64,000 nt of DNA from Ridgeia piscesae (GCA_025642075.2 JAODUO010001350.1:110001-174000); one strand, 5' to 3'. Shown: positions 20,633 to 35,600, counted from the stretch's first letter. Numbers and translations: made by a program. Notes: generated by a model from the letters alone, not told the origin.

Positions 20633-23600
20633 CTGCCAAACAAATGAACACATTATTCACAAACTCAAATTAACTGTAGCAGCAATATACAGTGACTTAC
20701 ATTAAATGGTATCATTTGTAGGGAGAAATAATCTAAATCCTAATTTTGTTGAAGTAAGAACACAATGACTAATGTCTTGGTGATGCCATTTCAGCATTGT
20801 TATTAAGGACGCCTCACATATGAAGGAACTGCTGGGCCGCGAGCACGGCTCACAGATCAACCAACACCTTTCAAATAATATGACACACAGCTTGGATTTG
20901 GCGTTTATTAAACAGATACAGACAAAACCAATTCACCCACTATGTATCTATTCACAGTGAACATTTAAAGCTAATAAACAGTGTCAACAATATGCAAGAC
21001 ACAAGGGGTCAAGTAAGGCAGCTGTTTTTCATGTCTACTCAATGCAAGGCTTTAAATACCCTCAGGGCCAATGCCATTCATGGGCATTGTTGTCTTAGCG
21101 GCCCAGTCAGGAAGTCTTGCACTGCAGTTGTAACACTCAGTTTAGGTGCAGTGGCTGGCACCAGACCCCAGATTGCAATTATCTCACTGGCTTTATCAGG
21201 TGACAAAGCAAATCGTTTGTTCAACTGATGTAGAAATCCGGCCAGGCCAGGACCCTTAACATGGCTGATATTTGTAAATAAATCTATGCTAACTGCAAAC
21301 ATTGCCTTGCTTCCGACGTAGATCATTCGCGGAACTTTTAGGACATTTGCAAATTTAACAAAGAAATTATGAGTACTTCACTACATTTAGAAAAAGTACA
21401 CATATTTGTACTTCATTATAAGTAGAAGTACTTCCAAAAAAATAAACTTTTCTACTTAAGTAAAGTAACAAAGTAAAAGTACGCCAGGGTACTTCGTTAC
21501 ATTACGCCTCTGATTCAGCGGAGGCAGTATTGAGCTAATGTATTAGCTCGATAATTTGGTCTTTGTAATATTTCCACCAAAATTACTTTATTTCAAGCAT
21601 AATGTACACTCCTATGTACACTTCTAGTGTTTGGTGCAAATTAAAAAAATATAGCCTCAAAAGCATTAACGTCGCACACAATAATAGCCTCAGAATTTTA
21701 CTCAACTTACCCTCAAGATGCAGTGCAAGCTTTATGTTTGCCACCAACTACATTACATTTTTTTAATGAACGCATTCGTTCATCCATATAATATAGTCTT
21801 TTATGTTGTCTTCATCAGTCGGATAATCTTCTTTTTATTAATTACCTACATTATAAGAGCTGTATGTACACATACTGGAGGTCGCTATTATACACATGAC
21901 ATTTGTATTGTATTTTTATTAATTACATTTTAAAATATTTATTTTTACAACTTATTGAATTTTTTTTTAACTTTACACTTATATCTTTACATTGATCACA
22001 TCATTACTTTGATTGTATTATATGTATTGTATTTTTCATATTTAAAAAAATTGTATTTTATGTGTATATTGTCTGAAATATTTTTTATATATTATATAGA
22101 TCTACTTGCCTGAAGAGACTCGAGTCGGGCCTGGTGGTTAGGAATCATCGCCTGGATGCTCTCCAGGACAGCCTTCCTGTCTTCGTTTCCTGCCGACGTC
22201 TTCATGTTCAGATTGGGCACATTCAGCGGCTGCATCTCCTGCACTAGGGCCAGTCTGCAAGGAGATGAGATGTCTTGTGACAGTGTGTTGACATAATGAC
22301 ACAGATCACAACCATCTGGTGCTGATCACCAACAGTGGATTTATAAAATAAACTGTTTGATTTGATTAGTGATCAACTAATATTAACAACAACAAAACAG
22401 AAACACAATATAAACAATTGCATTATGAAAATAAAACTCTACGTTCATTTGGTTTAGTATTTGGAATTAGTTTAGCCCATCAACATCGAGTTAAACCATT
22501 AATATTTTCGACTACCAGGTACTGACATGCAAAGTAATCTATGTGGAGAATTTACGTAACGTAAACATTTGTATGTATTCCAACAACTTATATAAAAATG
22601 TCATCAACCAGATTTACCTTCAATATTAGATCAGATAAAATGCATGCTTTTTTAGCTACACAAGAAGTGAGTAGTTGTCTCACAGTATCTGAATTTCAAC
22701 TTGGGTTAAGTAGAACCTATGTAACCAGTTTGTTCGGCAACTTCACCAAATTAAAATGTAATTGAAATACAAAAATAAGGGAAGCAAGTCACAGCCAATA
22801 GCAACATGATAAATGTTGTCATACGAATAAGGAAAGAGACAAATGACACTTATGACTTGCGATGGATTATTTCTACTAATGCTAAGAAAGGAATTCAAAG
22901 AATGTCCATCAGCTGTTTTAACAGGTAACAATAATAGCAGCCTACTGTTTTATAAATGACATCTTCATGACATATTTTGTCAATATTGCTTATTGCTTCA
23001 GTTGTAGAAACAAAATAGTTCTACAACCTATGGTCTACAACACTGCCAGCTCAAGGTACATGTCTCCCTGTGTCCATCTCGCGTGTCACCAGACAGTGTT
23101 TTGCACATGTCTGTCATATGGAAAATTGCAAATCTTATAAAACAACTGTCAAGAAAACGTTACAGGAAAAAGAAGTTGGCCACAGAAGAGATGGGGACAC
23201 AAAATCAGGTGTGACACTAGACACTGAAAACAGCAGATCGGTGCGATTCCTTCTGTTTCCAGCCGTCCTCACCTCTTCAATGTATACAAAGTTGAGGTCA
23301 GTTTCTTAAGCTTTTTCAGAGCTTTTTCAACCTTCACTGGTTCATCCTTGATAAATCTAAATGTAGGTACAACACACAGATTGAAAGCAAACAACAAAAT
23401 AATAACACAAACACCACTAAAATAACTCAAACACAACCAACATAAATTCAGATGTTTCCAATATAAATACATTTCCAGTATAAAGTAAAATGTACAATAC
23501 ATGATTGTGTTTAATATGAAATTGTATTATAAATTTGTATTAACCACTTTTGTAGCATACTGGCTACCACTGTGTTTCAAAGAAACACAATTTCTATAAA

Positions 23601-26600
23601 AACAAATGACTTGACCATTGTCTGTTTTTGAGCATTCTTAACAAATTCTGGACAATTTCCAAAATGTGTAGGTATCATTTATGAGGGCCATCATTCATGG
23701 GATCACAACATTAAAAAAACACTACAATTTTGAGTGCAATTCCCTGACCAGAACAAAACATTATATTCATAAACTAGTAGACAGAATTGTGTCTCAATAC
23801 ATATATGGCAAGTTATAGAGCTCATAACATGATTTCAAATTATCTCATTTTGAACAGTAAAGATCACAACTAATATAAATGATAATAAACCGTTGAAAAT
23901 AAATAAATAAATAAAATATACTCAGTGCTCAGGAAAACAAGTCGCACAAAGTAAATTTTGTGAAGGCAGAGAAAATACGGCAATGAGTGTTGATAAACAG
24001 AATAAAACATAATATTATACAATATGATAATACTGACAGATAAATAACAAAGTATGCAGCCTAGTTTGTAAACAGTACACCACACATAATACAAGTATAC
24101 AACACAGACGTTTTAATACTAAAACTCAATTATTCAACATGACAAATAATCCACATGGTGGCAGCACATTCTGTAGTTGCCAGATTCTCCATGAAACTGT
24201 CGCAGTACAACATAACTGCATTATTACGGTCATCAACACAAAACAACCATAAATTTGATGCATCAATTAACACAAGTCTCGCATCAGCTTATAATCAAAA
24301 GGGCAACATAACTGCTAGAATTGTTGACTTCCAGAACGATCAACAATACAGTGCTGCCACCTGTTGGAGTGTCTGAAATAAGCCGTAGCTGCACAGCAGA
24401 ATTACAACATAAAGCAACTTACTTCTCTTCCTTTACGACAATCTCCATCTCGCTAGACATCACTTTCTTCATCATCTCGTGAAGTGCCGGGAACTTTGCT
24501 GGAAAAAATATGTAACATAATGTTTCTATATTACACTTATTACCAGTACATATACGACTACCTACCTGTATGTCTTGCATTTCTATAGGCAATGATAAAA
24601 CGACCCAACTATAATAGTTTATAAAATCAGTGTAATATTATGACATATATTATGTTAACAAAAGTGCTCATTAGTTAGGTGGTGCCACATATTTACTTAC
24701 ACACTGCAGCAGAATGTTTGGTAATTATGTCGTAAATCTTAAATAGTTTTTCATGTCAATATAAGCTTACAAAAACATCCCCAACCGACAGGTGCCACAA
24801 TGAATGACAGGTGACCATATGAATAATCTAATGGCACGCTAAATGATCAACACAAACGTAATGGTATTATACATTTCTTTCAGTGGACTGAAGATCACCC
24901 CCAAAAGTGTGGTTCTTATGCTGCGAGCTGTTTTGGAATAAAACACCAACTTACACATAGACACACACGCAATATATATACACACATGCATGCAAACACA
25001 CACGTGCATGCCAGCGCTGGCACGCGCGGGCATGCCCGCACGCATGCACGCACGCACGCACACACACACACAACACATATAAAAAATTGCTCAATTACAA
25101 CCATTAGTGTCCTACTTTTAAGGTCAGCGAGTGTCTTGCTGACACTACTGAGGGTGAGTGCCATAGACTCAACGTCGGACATGTTGGCCCGACACTTCTT
25201 ACTGAGCACATCATTCTTCACTCCCTCCACCGACGCCTCCAGGTCTCTGCAGAACAAACAAACAAACAAATAAACAAACAAATAAACAAACAAATAAACA
25301 AACAAACAAACAAACAAACAAGCAAGCATGTGAAGATGATTTTACATTGTGATCTTTGATTCACTCCCTCCGTTAATATAAACAGATTTCTGCAACACAA
25401 AACTCTGTTGCAAATGTTTAAAATGTTGATTGATTCCCTCCATTAATAGGTATGATTGTCAACAGGTCTCTATAACACAAAACTCACTATTGTAAAAAAT
25501 TAGCATTTTGGTTTAATCCCTCCAAATACACATTCCATAAATCTGTGGCACAAACCTCCCCATTACGAATAACATTTTGTTTCACTATCCACCAACATTA
25601 ACACGTCTCTGCAACAAACATCTCTCTATTGTGAACACAATTTTGCATTTTCGGAATCATATCCCTTGTTGTATGTAACTGATAAAACTTTGCACAATCC
25701 AACGGCTGAACAAATGTTTCTTGCAGACTCACATCATGTTGGCTAAGGAAAGTACTGCTTGAAAATGTCCGACGGGCCATATCTCTTCACACCGAACACA
25801 TCTTAACCAATCCAGACTGGCCCGTTGACATATTGGAATACAACCGTCCACAGATGCAAATGAACATATAATGAGGAGCCCCCTCTTATCACTTCAACGG
25901 GTATAAAGGGGGTGACCCCCCTTTTTTTTTTAAATTGACCAAATGTTTTTTTAACACGTAATATGTAACTAGCTAATGCACTCATACCTGAGATCTTCTT
26001 CGACCTTGCGTGTCAATTTGCTGTAATTCTTGATTTGTTTATCCACCAGCTGGCGTTGTTGTCTCACCGGCTGGTCGTTTGCCCCCGGAACATTCGCCAC
26101 GGCCACCTGACACAAACACCGACCAATCAGAACTGCCCATACCCTTACCTCCACAGACACAACAAACATACTCGGTAATTGTGAGCAAACATCAACAGTG
26201 TTCAATTATCATTACACAACATTACACGGTCACAAATGGAAAGTCTCTGCCATGGTTCATGATTTCACTGCAATCACGAATCCAATCCACAGTGCAAATG
26301 GTGTGCAACGTGAACTGTGGTTTGCACCTACACCAGCTGCACATCAGGACATATTTAGCGAGAAGCAAGAAGCTGAAAATCAGTGCACAGAACATGAGAC
26401 AACGGAGACCTAACCAGGGACCTGTTTGCCCATTCTCAAGACTGGTAGATAACTGATGGAGACAGGTAATTACAAGCGGTCAGACTGTTGAAATGTTGCT
26501 GGCCACTAGATGAAGTGAATGTAATAGTTTCAGGTCTAGTGGATCAAAGTAATGACTGCCCATGACTGCCCAACTGGTAGCAACAAAAAACAGGTGGATC

Positions 26601-29600
26601 AGTATCAGTTAAATAAAAGGCTCAAATGACAGCGATTTTTGCACCAGTCATTCAATTTTCACCCTGATGCTGTAGACACTTATACCACTAATCAACTGTT
26701 GCAACAAGAAAACTGAATATACATAAAATAAACACCTTTATCTTGAGGAACGTGTCCTGTATTGTGTCCCTCATCACGGCCATGTTGGCGAGTTGTATCT
26801 GTCGGAGTTGGTTGACCTCTGACCTCAGCTCCACGGCTTGGTGCTGCAGATCTGATATAGACTGCTGCATTCGGACATTTGTGGGAGGGCGGGAGTCGGC
26901 CGAGAAGTCTGTCATGCCTATAAGCAGGTACACGCAGAGTGACGCACGCAGGCCGCTTTGTTCCTTCAATTCAGTTTGTAATGTTGCATAAAATACTGTA
27001 ATGACCTAACGATTTCAGATAATGTGTATTTTCGTACATCCTAGAAGTCTACTAAATCAATTTGTTTTCTGATGAATGTTTTTGGATACCCCCAAACGTT
27101 ACTATTGGTTGTTATTTTTAGGTAGTCGAAAACGTGGTCATTATGGTGGTCACATGTCAACTGACAGAACTATCACAGAGGGTCGTCACTCCTCTTTCCT
27201 TTTATTTCCCCTCACATATGACAGACAAAATGTTGGTGTCCTTCCAAGCACGACCATCAAGAAAAATTCTTATATGTTGCTATTCCATCTTAAATGTGAT
27301 TATATATTTCAATAATAGTCCTTATATGTTCCTATTCTTACTCATTCTTATATTTTCCATAAAAATATTAGCCATTTCCTTACTCACCAATACCAACACA
27401 TTTGCTGACAATTTCACGATAACATTGTGAACAAAATCAACATGATATAACTGAAATGTAATGGCTACATTATGTGTTATATTAAAAAATTAAATTGGTA
27501 AACAGTGTATGCCAGACAAACATTCTTTTTCTCAAAGAAATAATACAGCAAAAATGTGATTGCCATGAAACTACTAAGTAAATTTATGAAGCAAATTAGG
27601 TTACTAATACATTAATAAGACTGCAATGAAGACAACCATAAACATAAAAATGTCTGCAACACAACAGGAGAACATTAATAAGCAATCAAACAGAGATTGT
27701 TAAGTAGTGGGAGAGTTAGTTACAGTGGCCGAGAACAAAATGTACAACATTGTGAGTGGTCCACTGCTATAAGTCATACATTTATATGACCAGTCATAAC
27801 AAAGAGGGTTCAGTTTCAAAAACATTCAATTGCATTTAAAAAAGAAAAAGTATAAGAAAATAGGTTTAAAATGTTGGCTACTTGAAAACAAAGACTGCCC
27901 AAAATAATCACACTTTAAACGTTTTGTTACCGGTAGTCTGGATCACACAAAAACAAACAAGGAAACTACACACTGGACGTTTTATTAGTTTGGATTATGT
28001 CGAGGAATAAAAAGCAGATATTGGAAGATTAGAATATACCCCGGGATATGTATATATGTACGGCAAAATTGCAAAATTTACGGGACATGACCCAGCCAGG
28101 TACTTTTGATTTGCATATAACAGGTCAGTGTGACTTAATAACCAGATTGATTGTGGCCAGTTATATTTATGTGAATGACTCGGTCATTTCAAGCTAAAAT
28201 TAGTGTAGCTGGTTGTATAGACTAACAATGGTGTGACAAAATTGCAAGAATAAGTTAATTGTTCCACACACCAAGACAATGTCCACCACCGTCTACAGGC
28301 AGGTATGCCTGGGGGCTTGAAGACATCACAAAACAATACACATCTTTCTAGACTTCATAAATTTATGAAATCACACCAATGAAAAGTAGTTTAAAGGAAC
28401 AAACAGTGATCATATTTCCCATTTTGATAACAGTGTGTCTAAAGAATAAGTAAGAAGCTTATGTGCGAAGTTGTTTTGTTACATCAAAAGTCGATATACA
28501 TAATTTTCATACTACAAGCAAACAAATTAACCATACAACATAACCGTGTCTATTAAATATCATCCCATAACTGCTGGGACATTTAGTAGCACAAAGTTAA
28601 GTTGCAATGTACGCTTCTTATTTTTCAAAATGAGAAATATGCCATGCCGTGTATGCAAGAACTGAAAATGGCAGAACAAACTGCAAAAAACACTGACAAA
28701 AGATGAGAAAAGACAGCCATGCATGAGTGAATCCTCTACCTTGGCACCCCAAATCACCCAAGGGCGAATGCACTGGGGTTGGGGTGGTACTGCCGCCCTC
28801 TGAAAACATGCACATTTTATTAAGCCCCAGAACAATTTCACAAACCACACACAATCATTCACATATTTACAAATACACCGATAAACAGTAAACGTTTGGA
28901 GAATACTTGTGGCTGGAATTTGTTTTTGGTGAAGAGAAGTTTTAGCGGTCGGGAGTATTTTAGTGTTTATAAAATACATTTCATTCACTCTCATTGTTTA
29001 TTTGTCCATTATCTCTTAAAACCTGTCTTTGCAAGTATTACTGTGTAAATGTTTAAAGCAAAATGATTGAATGGCATTTCTAACAATATTTTTATCAAGC
29101 CGATATCCAGAATACTGCCCTAACAATGAGTACCAGGTAGCCTAGATGCTTTTTTTGATTGGCAAAACATCTGTGTTCGCTGACCACACGTGGGTGGAAG
29201 GACACGAACAACAAATTATTAGACTTTCCAAAATCCGTGCGATTTTTGTGGTTCTGGAGCTCCCTGAAATCCTATAGCATTTTAAACTTACTACCTGTGG
29301 TGGAGAAGGAGCTCCCAGAAATACTAAGCACACTACAAGATGGTCGAAAAGGAGCATTCACTCTCAGTGATACCACATTTACTAATCTTTCTGGAACAGA
29401 AGCTTTCAAAGATGCTAAACTTACTGCTATTAGTAACAGAGCTTTCGTAGATGCAACATACATACAACACTCTTTCTGGAATAGCTCTCAGATATGCCAC
29501 CCTAACCACGCTTCATCGATTGGATGCTCCCACAAATGCTACACCTTTGTGGAGGAGCAGCTCTCTGAGATGTTACACTAACCACTCCTGGTGGAGAACA

Positions 29601-32600
29601 AGCTCACAAATGCAACGTTTACTGCTCTCGTTCAAGTAGGATTCTCAGGGATGCTATATTTAGTGTTTCTAGAGCAATATAATCTCCCGAAGACGTTCGC
29701 CTTTTACAGATTCTGCACTTAGTGTAGTCTCGCTTAACCGACTGTCGGTCGGCTGAGAAACTACACCGAGAAAACAGTCTGGTGAGTCTCCTGGCTTTTA
29801 TTGTTTATCCGCATGATCTATACAATATATCTATACAATCTAAACAACTGCAAATTTGTATTTCTATTTATTTTGTGTTAATATAAGTTTAATTTTGAAT
29901 AGTTTTTATAATAGAGCATTATTTGATAAAAAAAGTATCTTTATTTAATTTGTATGTTATTCATGTCGGGCTAAACAATGCAGCCACCTCACGGATACTG
30001 GTTAATCCTGCCGTAATTCTTATTTTATAAACAACTGTAAATTTTAATTTTTACTTATTTTTGTGTTAATATAAGTTCAATGTCGAATACTTTTCATAGG
30101 ATATCATTATCTCTTAAAAGTATATGGTTATTAAATTTTTTTATTTCATAGTTGGCCTGAGAGCCAATCGGTGTCTCTACCCTAATCTGGGGTAAGGCCG
30201 TAACAAATGCAGAGCCTTTTTTTCACCAGGCAGAGTTGAGGGGCTTAAAAGTGCTGCCACCTCACGGAGCCTGGGTAACCGAGGCTACACTTAGTGGAAG
30301 AGGAGCTCCCAGAGACACCAGTCGTCTACACTTACTGCTCTTGGCGGAGTAGGAGCTCTCTGAGATGCTGCTGTTACTACGGGCACTGCCAGGGCGACTG
30401 CCGTCCGGTCCACCCCCCTTGATGACTGCCGTATGAACCCACGCAGTCAGGCTGGCGAGTTGCTCCTCCATCTTGTCCATGCGCCGCCTGGTGGCCACAC
30501 CAAGAACAACTTTAACCATGTCTGTATCACCACAGGTCATTCACGAATGCAACCTGTCTATGATAATCCATTAGTTATGTACACGTTAATTTAGTTAACA
30601 TTGCTAACTTATGATATTTTATATTTCAAATTTACATTCTGACTGTACAAACTGGCGTACTATTTCTTACTTAGGTTGACATTTTTTTACTAGTTATGAC
30701 AATGAACACATTTAACACATTGGAATAAAACCACCTGCAAACGTCCATTCTGTTCCTTCCTAAGACTCCAGACAAATTTAACGCCACAAGGAGGTGGAAT
30801 CATCGTCTAGTTAATTATGTAAAATGTGTCACTGCATTTTGAGTGTACCTTATATGAAATATAATTTATTTTACACTACTGTATATTTGATGCTTTTTAT
30901 GCAATTGCTGTCTGGAAATAGCAACTGACAAAGCTAAGATTAACATATTTTAAACCCACTCACGTTTCGCACATTTATTTAAAATTGATTAGGATATTTA
31001 TAACCATATTGTGCAAAATTCGATCATCTTTACAGTAAACAAACGTCTACTTTTAGAACACATCTGAATGTTGTGGTGGAGGTTTTGTTGCCATGACGAT
31101 GAGTTAACTGTACCTGTTTTGCTCTGGGCGAACTGGTGGCACCGTGTTCCGACCCTGTTTCTCGTCCGCATGGTAGTCCTGGTAACTGCGGCTCTGTGGC
31201 AACCTGCCATCTGGTGGATAACTGGTGGCATCTGCGAGGTAGGCAAGAGACTGGTGGTGGGTGGAGGAAGCTCCTGGTGGAATACACACGAAAGTACGTT
31301 TGCACGAACACAGCAAATCACGTCACATGACATATGTATGTTCATTACCAAAAATAATGTTTGCGTTAAATGGTCCATCTGGCTTCTTTTGCACAAGTAA
31401 AAAAATTACTTTGCATACACAGTGGCTGTCACGAGGTTGAAAATGTGGATTGCTGGACCCTAGAGGTGTGAATGCACGTCAAATTTTTCATTCTTGTTTT
31501 GTCGTTGTTTTAATTGCTGGCAATGGCAAGTTGGGATAAGCCAATTGGCAGCTGACGAGGTGGTGTTAGTCATTTGACTCAAATGAACCAGGTGTCTACA
31601 GAATGACACAGTCGCCTAATACAAAGCATATGGCATGAGTGATGATGACAAAAGTACTGCCTGTCACCACAAACACAACAACAGAGCAAGTTCTTTTCTG
31701 ATTTTCCATTGAATAATGAAAGACCATACCACCAAAACTTCAATTATTTGCACAAAATATTATTAATTGTATAAATCAAATATAAATGCTACATCTATGA
31801 TCAGCATCCGTTTTGTTCATTATCGACAACTGCCTGCGTAGCAAAATAATAAGATGCGACCTATGACCTTGTCCAAATATATATTTTTACTCCACCACTG
31901 ACTCGGTCAATTTGAGGGAAACAGTTTGCAAGCGTATCACTTGTGGCATATAACATATCTTACTCACCCTGGGTGGCAGGAAGGGTTGTCACCCTGTGGG
32001 GTGATCCCTGGTTGCTATGGACCCCAGCCAAATAGGGAGGTTGTTGTTGCCGTGGCGACCATGTGGCTGGAGTGGGGCTAGGGCTCGGTGGCTGACCAGC
32101 GTAGGATTGCTTGTACATGCTCTGTGTCGGTAAGGTTTTGGTGCGGTCCGGCTGCAACAGGTTTAATAAATGTAAATAAAGTTCAATACACCTTTCCAAG
32201 ACCCATGGGTTCTCCTATCTAAGTCCAATGGGTTCTCCTATCTAAGTCCAATGGGTTCTCCTATCTAAGTCCAATGGGTTCTCCTATCCAAGTCCAATGG
32301 GTTATCCATCTAAGTCCAATGGGTTCTCCTATCTAAGTCTAATGAGTTCTCCTATGTAAGTCCAATGGGTTCTCCTATCTAAGTCTAATGAGTTCTCCTA
32401 TGTAAGTCCAATGAGTTCTCCTATCTAAGTCTAATGAGTTCTCCTATGTAAGTCCAATGGGTTCTCCTATCTAAGTCTAATGAGTTCTCCTATGTAAGTC
32501 CAATGAGTTCTCCTATCTAAGTCTAATGAGTTCTCCTATCTAAGTCCAATGGGTTCTCCTATCTAAGTCCAATGGGTTCTCCTATCTAAGTCCAATGGGT

Positions 32601-35600
32601 TCTCCTATCCAAGTCCAATGGGTTATCCATCTAAGTCCAATGGGTTCTCCTATCTAAGTCTAATGAGTTCTCCTATGTAAGTCCAATGGGTTCTCCTATC
32701 TAAGTCTAATGAGTTCTCCTATGTAAGTCCAATGAGTTCTCCTATGTAAGTCCAATGGGTTCTCCTACGGAGCTTTCAGTGTCTTCTCGTCAACTTTGTC
32801 AACGTGGGACTGCTGGTCACTTGGTCAACATGTGACTGTTTTTGCTGCTGGTCGTCACATGACAGCCACCAATGACCAAGTAACCAGTGATCCAACATTG
32901 ACGAAGGTGTCAAAAAGACACCAACAGCTCCACAGGAGAACCCTGTAGACACAGAAAGGTAACGTGAACTTTACTTACAGTAATGAATTTAATAGAATCC
33001 AGTAGCAACATTCATGCCGAGCTGTTTCATTGTTCTCTGTAAAGGTGTAGCACACAGGCGTAGTCACAAATGAGCCAACAATGGCTGGCAATTTCATAGT
33101 CCCACATACAACCAATGATGGAAATGATTTATTTCACACATACATTGTCCCTGCTCGCATATTGAAATGGTGGTCCAGTTACACGTACCTCCGATCGGCC
33201 GGCCATCTTGCTTGGTCCTCGGTAACAGCGAGGCGAGTGGAATCCGACACTAGGGGGCGCTGAGCAGGCACTTGAGTCCGACTCGTAGCCCTGTTGCAGT
33301 GCCTTCAGACGGAGGTCTCTGCTGGGACTGCTGCAGGGACTGTCACTAGGCAGGGTTGGGGTTGGGGTTGGGGTTGGCTCGTGAATCTTTAGGATGCTCC
33401 GGTCTCGCACATCTCTAGACGGGACACATATTAATTATGTCATCAGACACAGAACACGCCAATGTGTGGGAAACGTTATTAATACAGCCTACAAAGACGA
33501 ATAAAGCTAATTTAATCAAAACTAAATTGACAATTTTCCTACGGACTTCACCAAAGCTGAATAACACATCTGAACAAATATGTATTAGCAGACGTATTTT
33601 TTATTAAGAAAAGTTTTGAAGATGTGGCATGCAAATGAAGTAACTGAGGCAAAACGTTTAAGTGCTTAGGTAATAGGTATATGGTGATGACAGCCACTTT
33701 GTAAACCCAAAATAATATAGCACACAATGTACATTCCCGTCAGACTTCGCTTCCACTACAATCGCCCATGAAAACCTAGTTCAGAATTACTTTGTTAGTC
33801 ATTCACCAGGTGGCGTCACTGTTGCAAGTACCACTCAGAGAGGTAGCTAGATTAACACGTTCTGCTCAGGGAGTCTCTGTGCTCTACCATAACTGGGCCC
33901 CTGTACCCTCGGTAGGGCTGCTACATTTATGACCACATTTGAACATGTTATTCCCATGAAGGTTCCTTCAAATGGCTGATATATTACTTTAAATAATGGT
34001 AACAAACCACAGTCACATTCCATTTGCAAATTATTACAATTCTTCTCTTTCAGTGAAAACAAAAAACAACTTTAACATTTCCATAAATTGCACGCATTAT
34101 ACAGATATCTTGGTAAGAAACACACTTCCTTTGGAGCGTAGTTTCTGAAACATTCAACATTTTGACCCATCAGCTACGAGACTAGATCATCTACTGGTGT
34201 CGCATGACCAAGACTCATAGCTGATGGGTCAAAATGTTGTACGTTTCACAAACTACGCTCCTAAGTGAATTTATTACAAAATAACCAAATCAAGGAGCCA
34301 CGAACAATATATTCTGTATGTTTACAGATGTTTGTTTATAAAATGATAACATAATTACAGCTGCTTATATTACAATCATCCTTGGAACTCGACCAAAGTG
34401 ACCAGAGCAGTCAGGTGACCACAGTATTAACCATTTCTGTACGGGATACCCCTCTAATGGCATCACTGCTTGTGACACTTCGGTATGATAGGCAGCTATT
34501 GCGATTTTAGCAAGCTTTTCCATTTAAACCGTTTTAACTCATAATTATCCACTGGGTGGCACCACTTGTACACAGTGGTCAAGCTGATTATAGTTTGCAT
34601 TTAATCGTTGTGGTAGTTTATTATTGCTCACTGATAGTTTACCGACTTTCTCGGTTTTTGAAGATGGCTTGTCCAAACCTGTGGTGGCTACAATGGGGGA
34701 AGGCAGTATTTCAACCAGTAATTTTCCATCATATGTTTTGGGATGGCTTATTTGATAGTTTTGGCGAAGAAACTACATTGGATGATGATTGCGATTGAAA
34801 CTACGACAATGTTGGCAAACTTAACAACAAAACTGATCAATTAGCCAGTGATGATAAAAGTTACTGAATAAAACTAGAGCAAGAGTAGTGTACCGCATTA
34901 TCAGTCTAATACAGTACAGCTCATTATACTCACAGATTATCGTACTTTACAAAAATATATAACATCCCTGTTTATAAAATGCATATTTGAAATCGTAACT
35001 TGAAATGAGGTTGTCAACTTTGCTGCACTTCGCTGGGAATGCTGTATTCAGTGGTCACAGCACGTCAGGGGTGTAGGACTGAAATGGTTAAACCTGACAC
35101 CGATTCATCATGGCTGGTTTGGAGAGTCACCTACCCTAGATCCTCGAGCTCGTAGAATAGATCAGTTCCTGCCGCTCTCACGTAGATTCTACATTGCTGG
35201 TGCTCCTCAAACCATCGCATAGACAGGAGCTCAGGAAACGATCGTACAAACAGCGCTCGCACTGTGTCCATAGATGTGACCTCATTTGGCAGGAGAGCTC
35301 GCTTTGTTTCATTTCGTACGTTCAGATACACAAGGCCTGGAAGCAAAGGGTAAGTAAAGGTTTATGTTCAACATGGAGTTATATACACCGTATTATCCCT
35401 AATATAGGCACACAACTTAATAGAGGCCCACCCCCTTTTTTAGATGTGAAACAGTCCTGTGAAATTTTTGTTTTAGCAGTGATGGTATCTAGTAATTATC
35501 TTTGAACATGGACATTGTATCAAGACCAACCAATAATGTGTCCTTTTTTAACTAACACATGTGACATTTGTAACTTACAAGAAAGTGCAATTTAAGCTAA

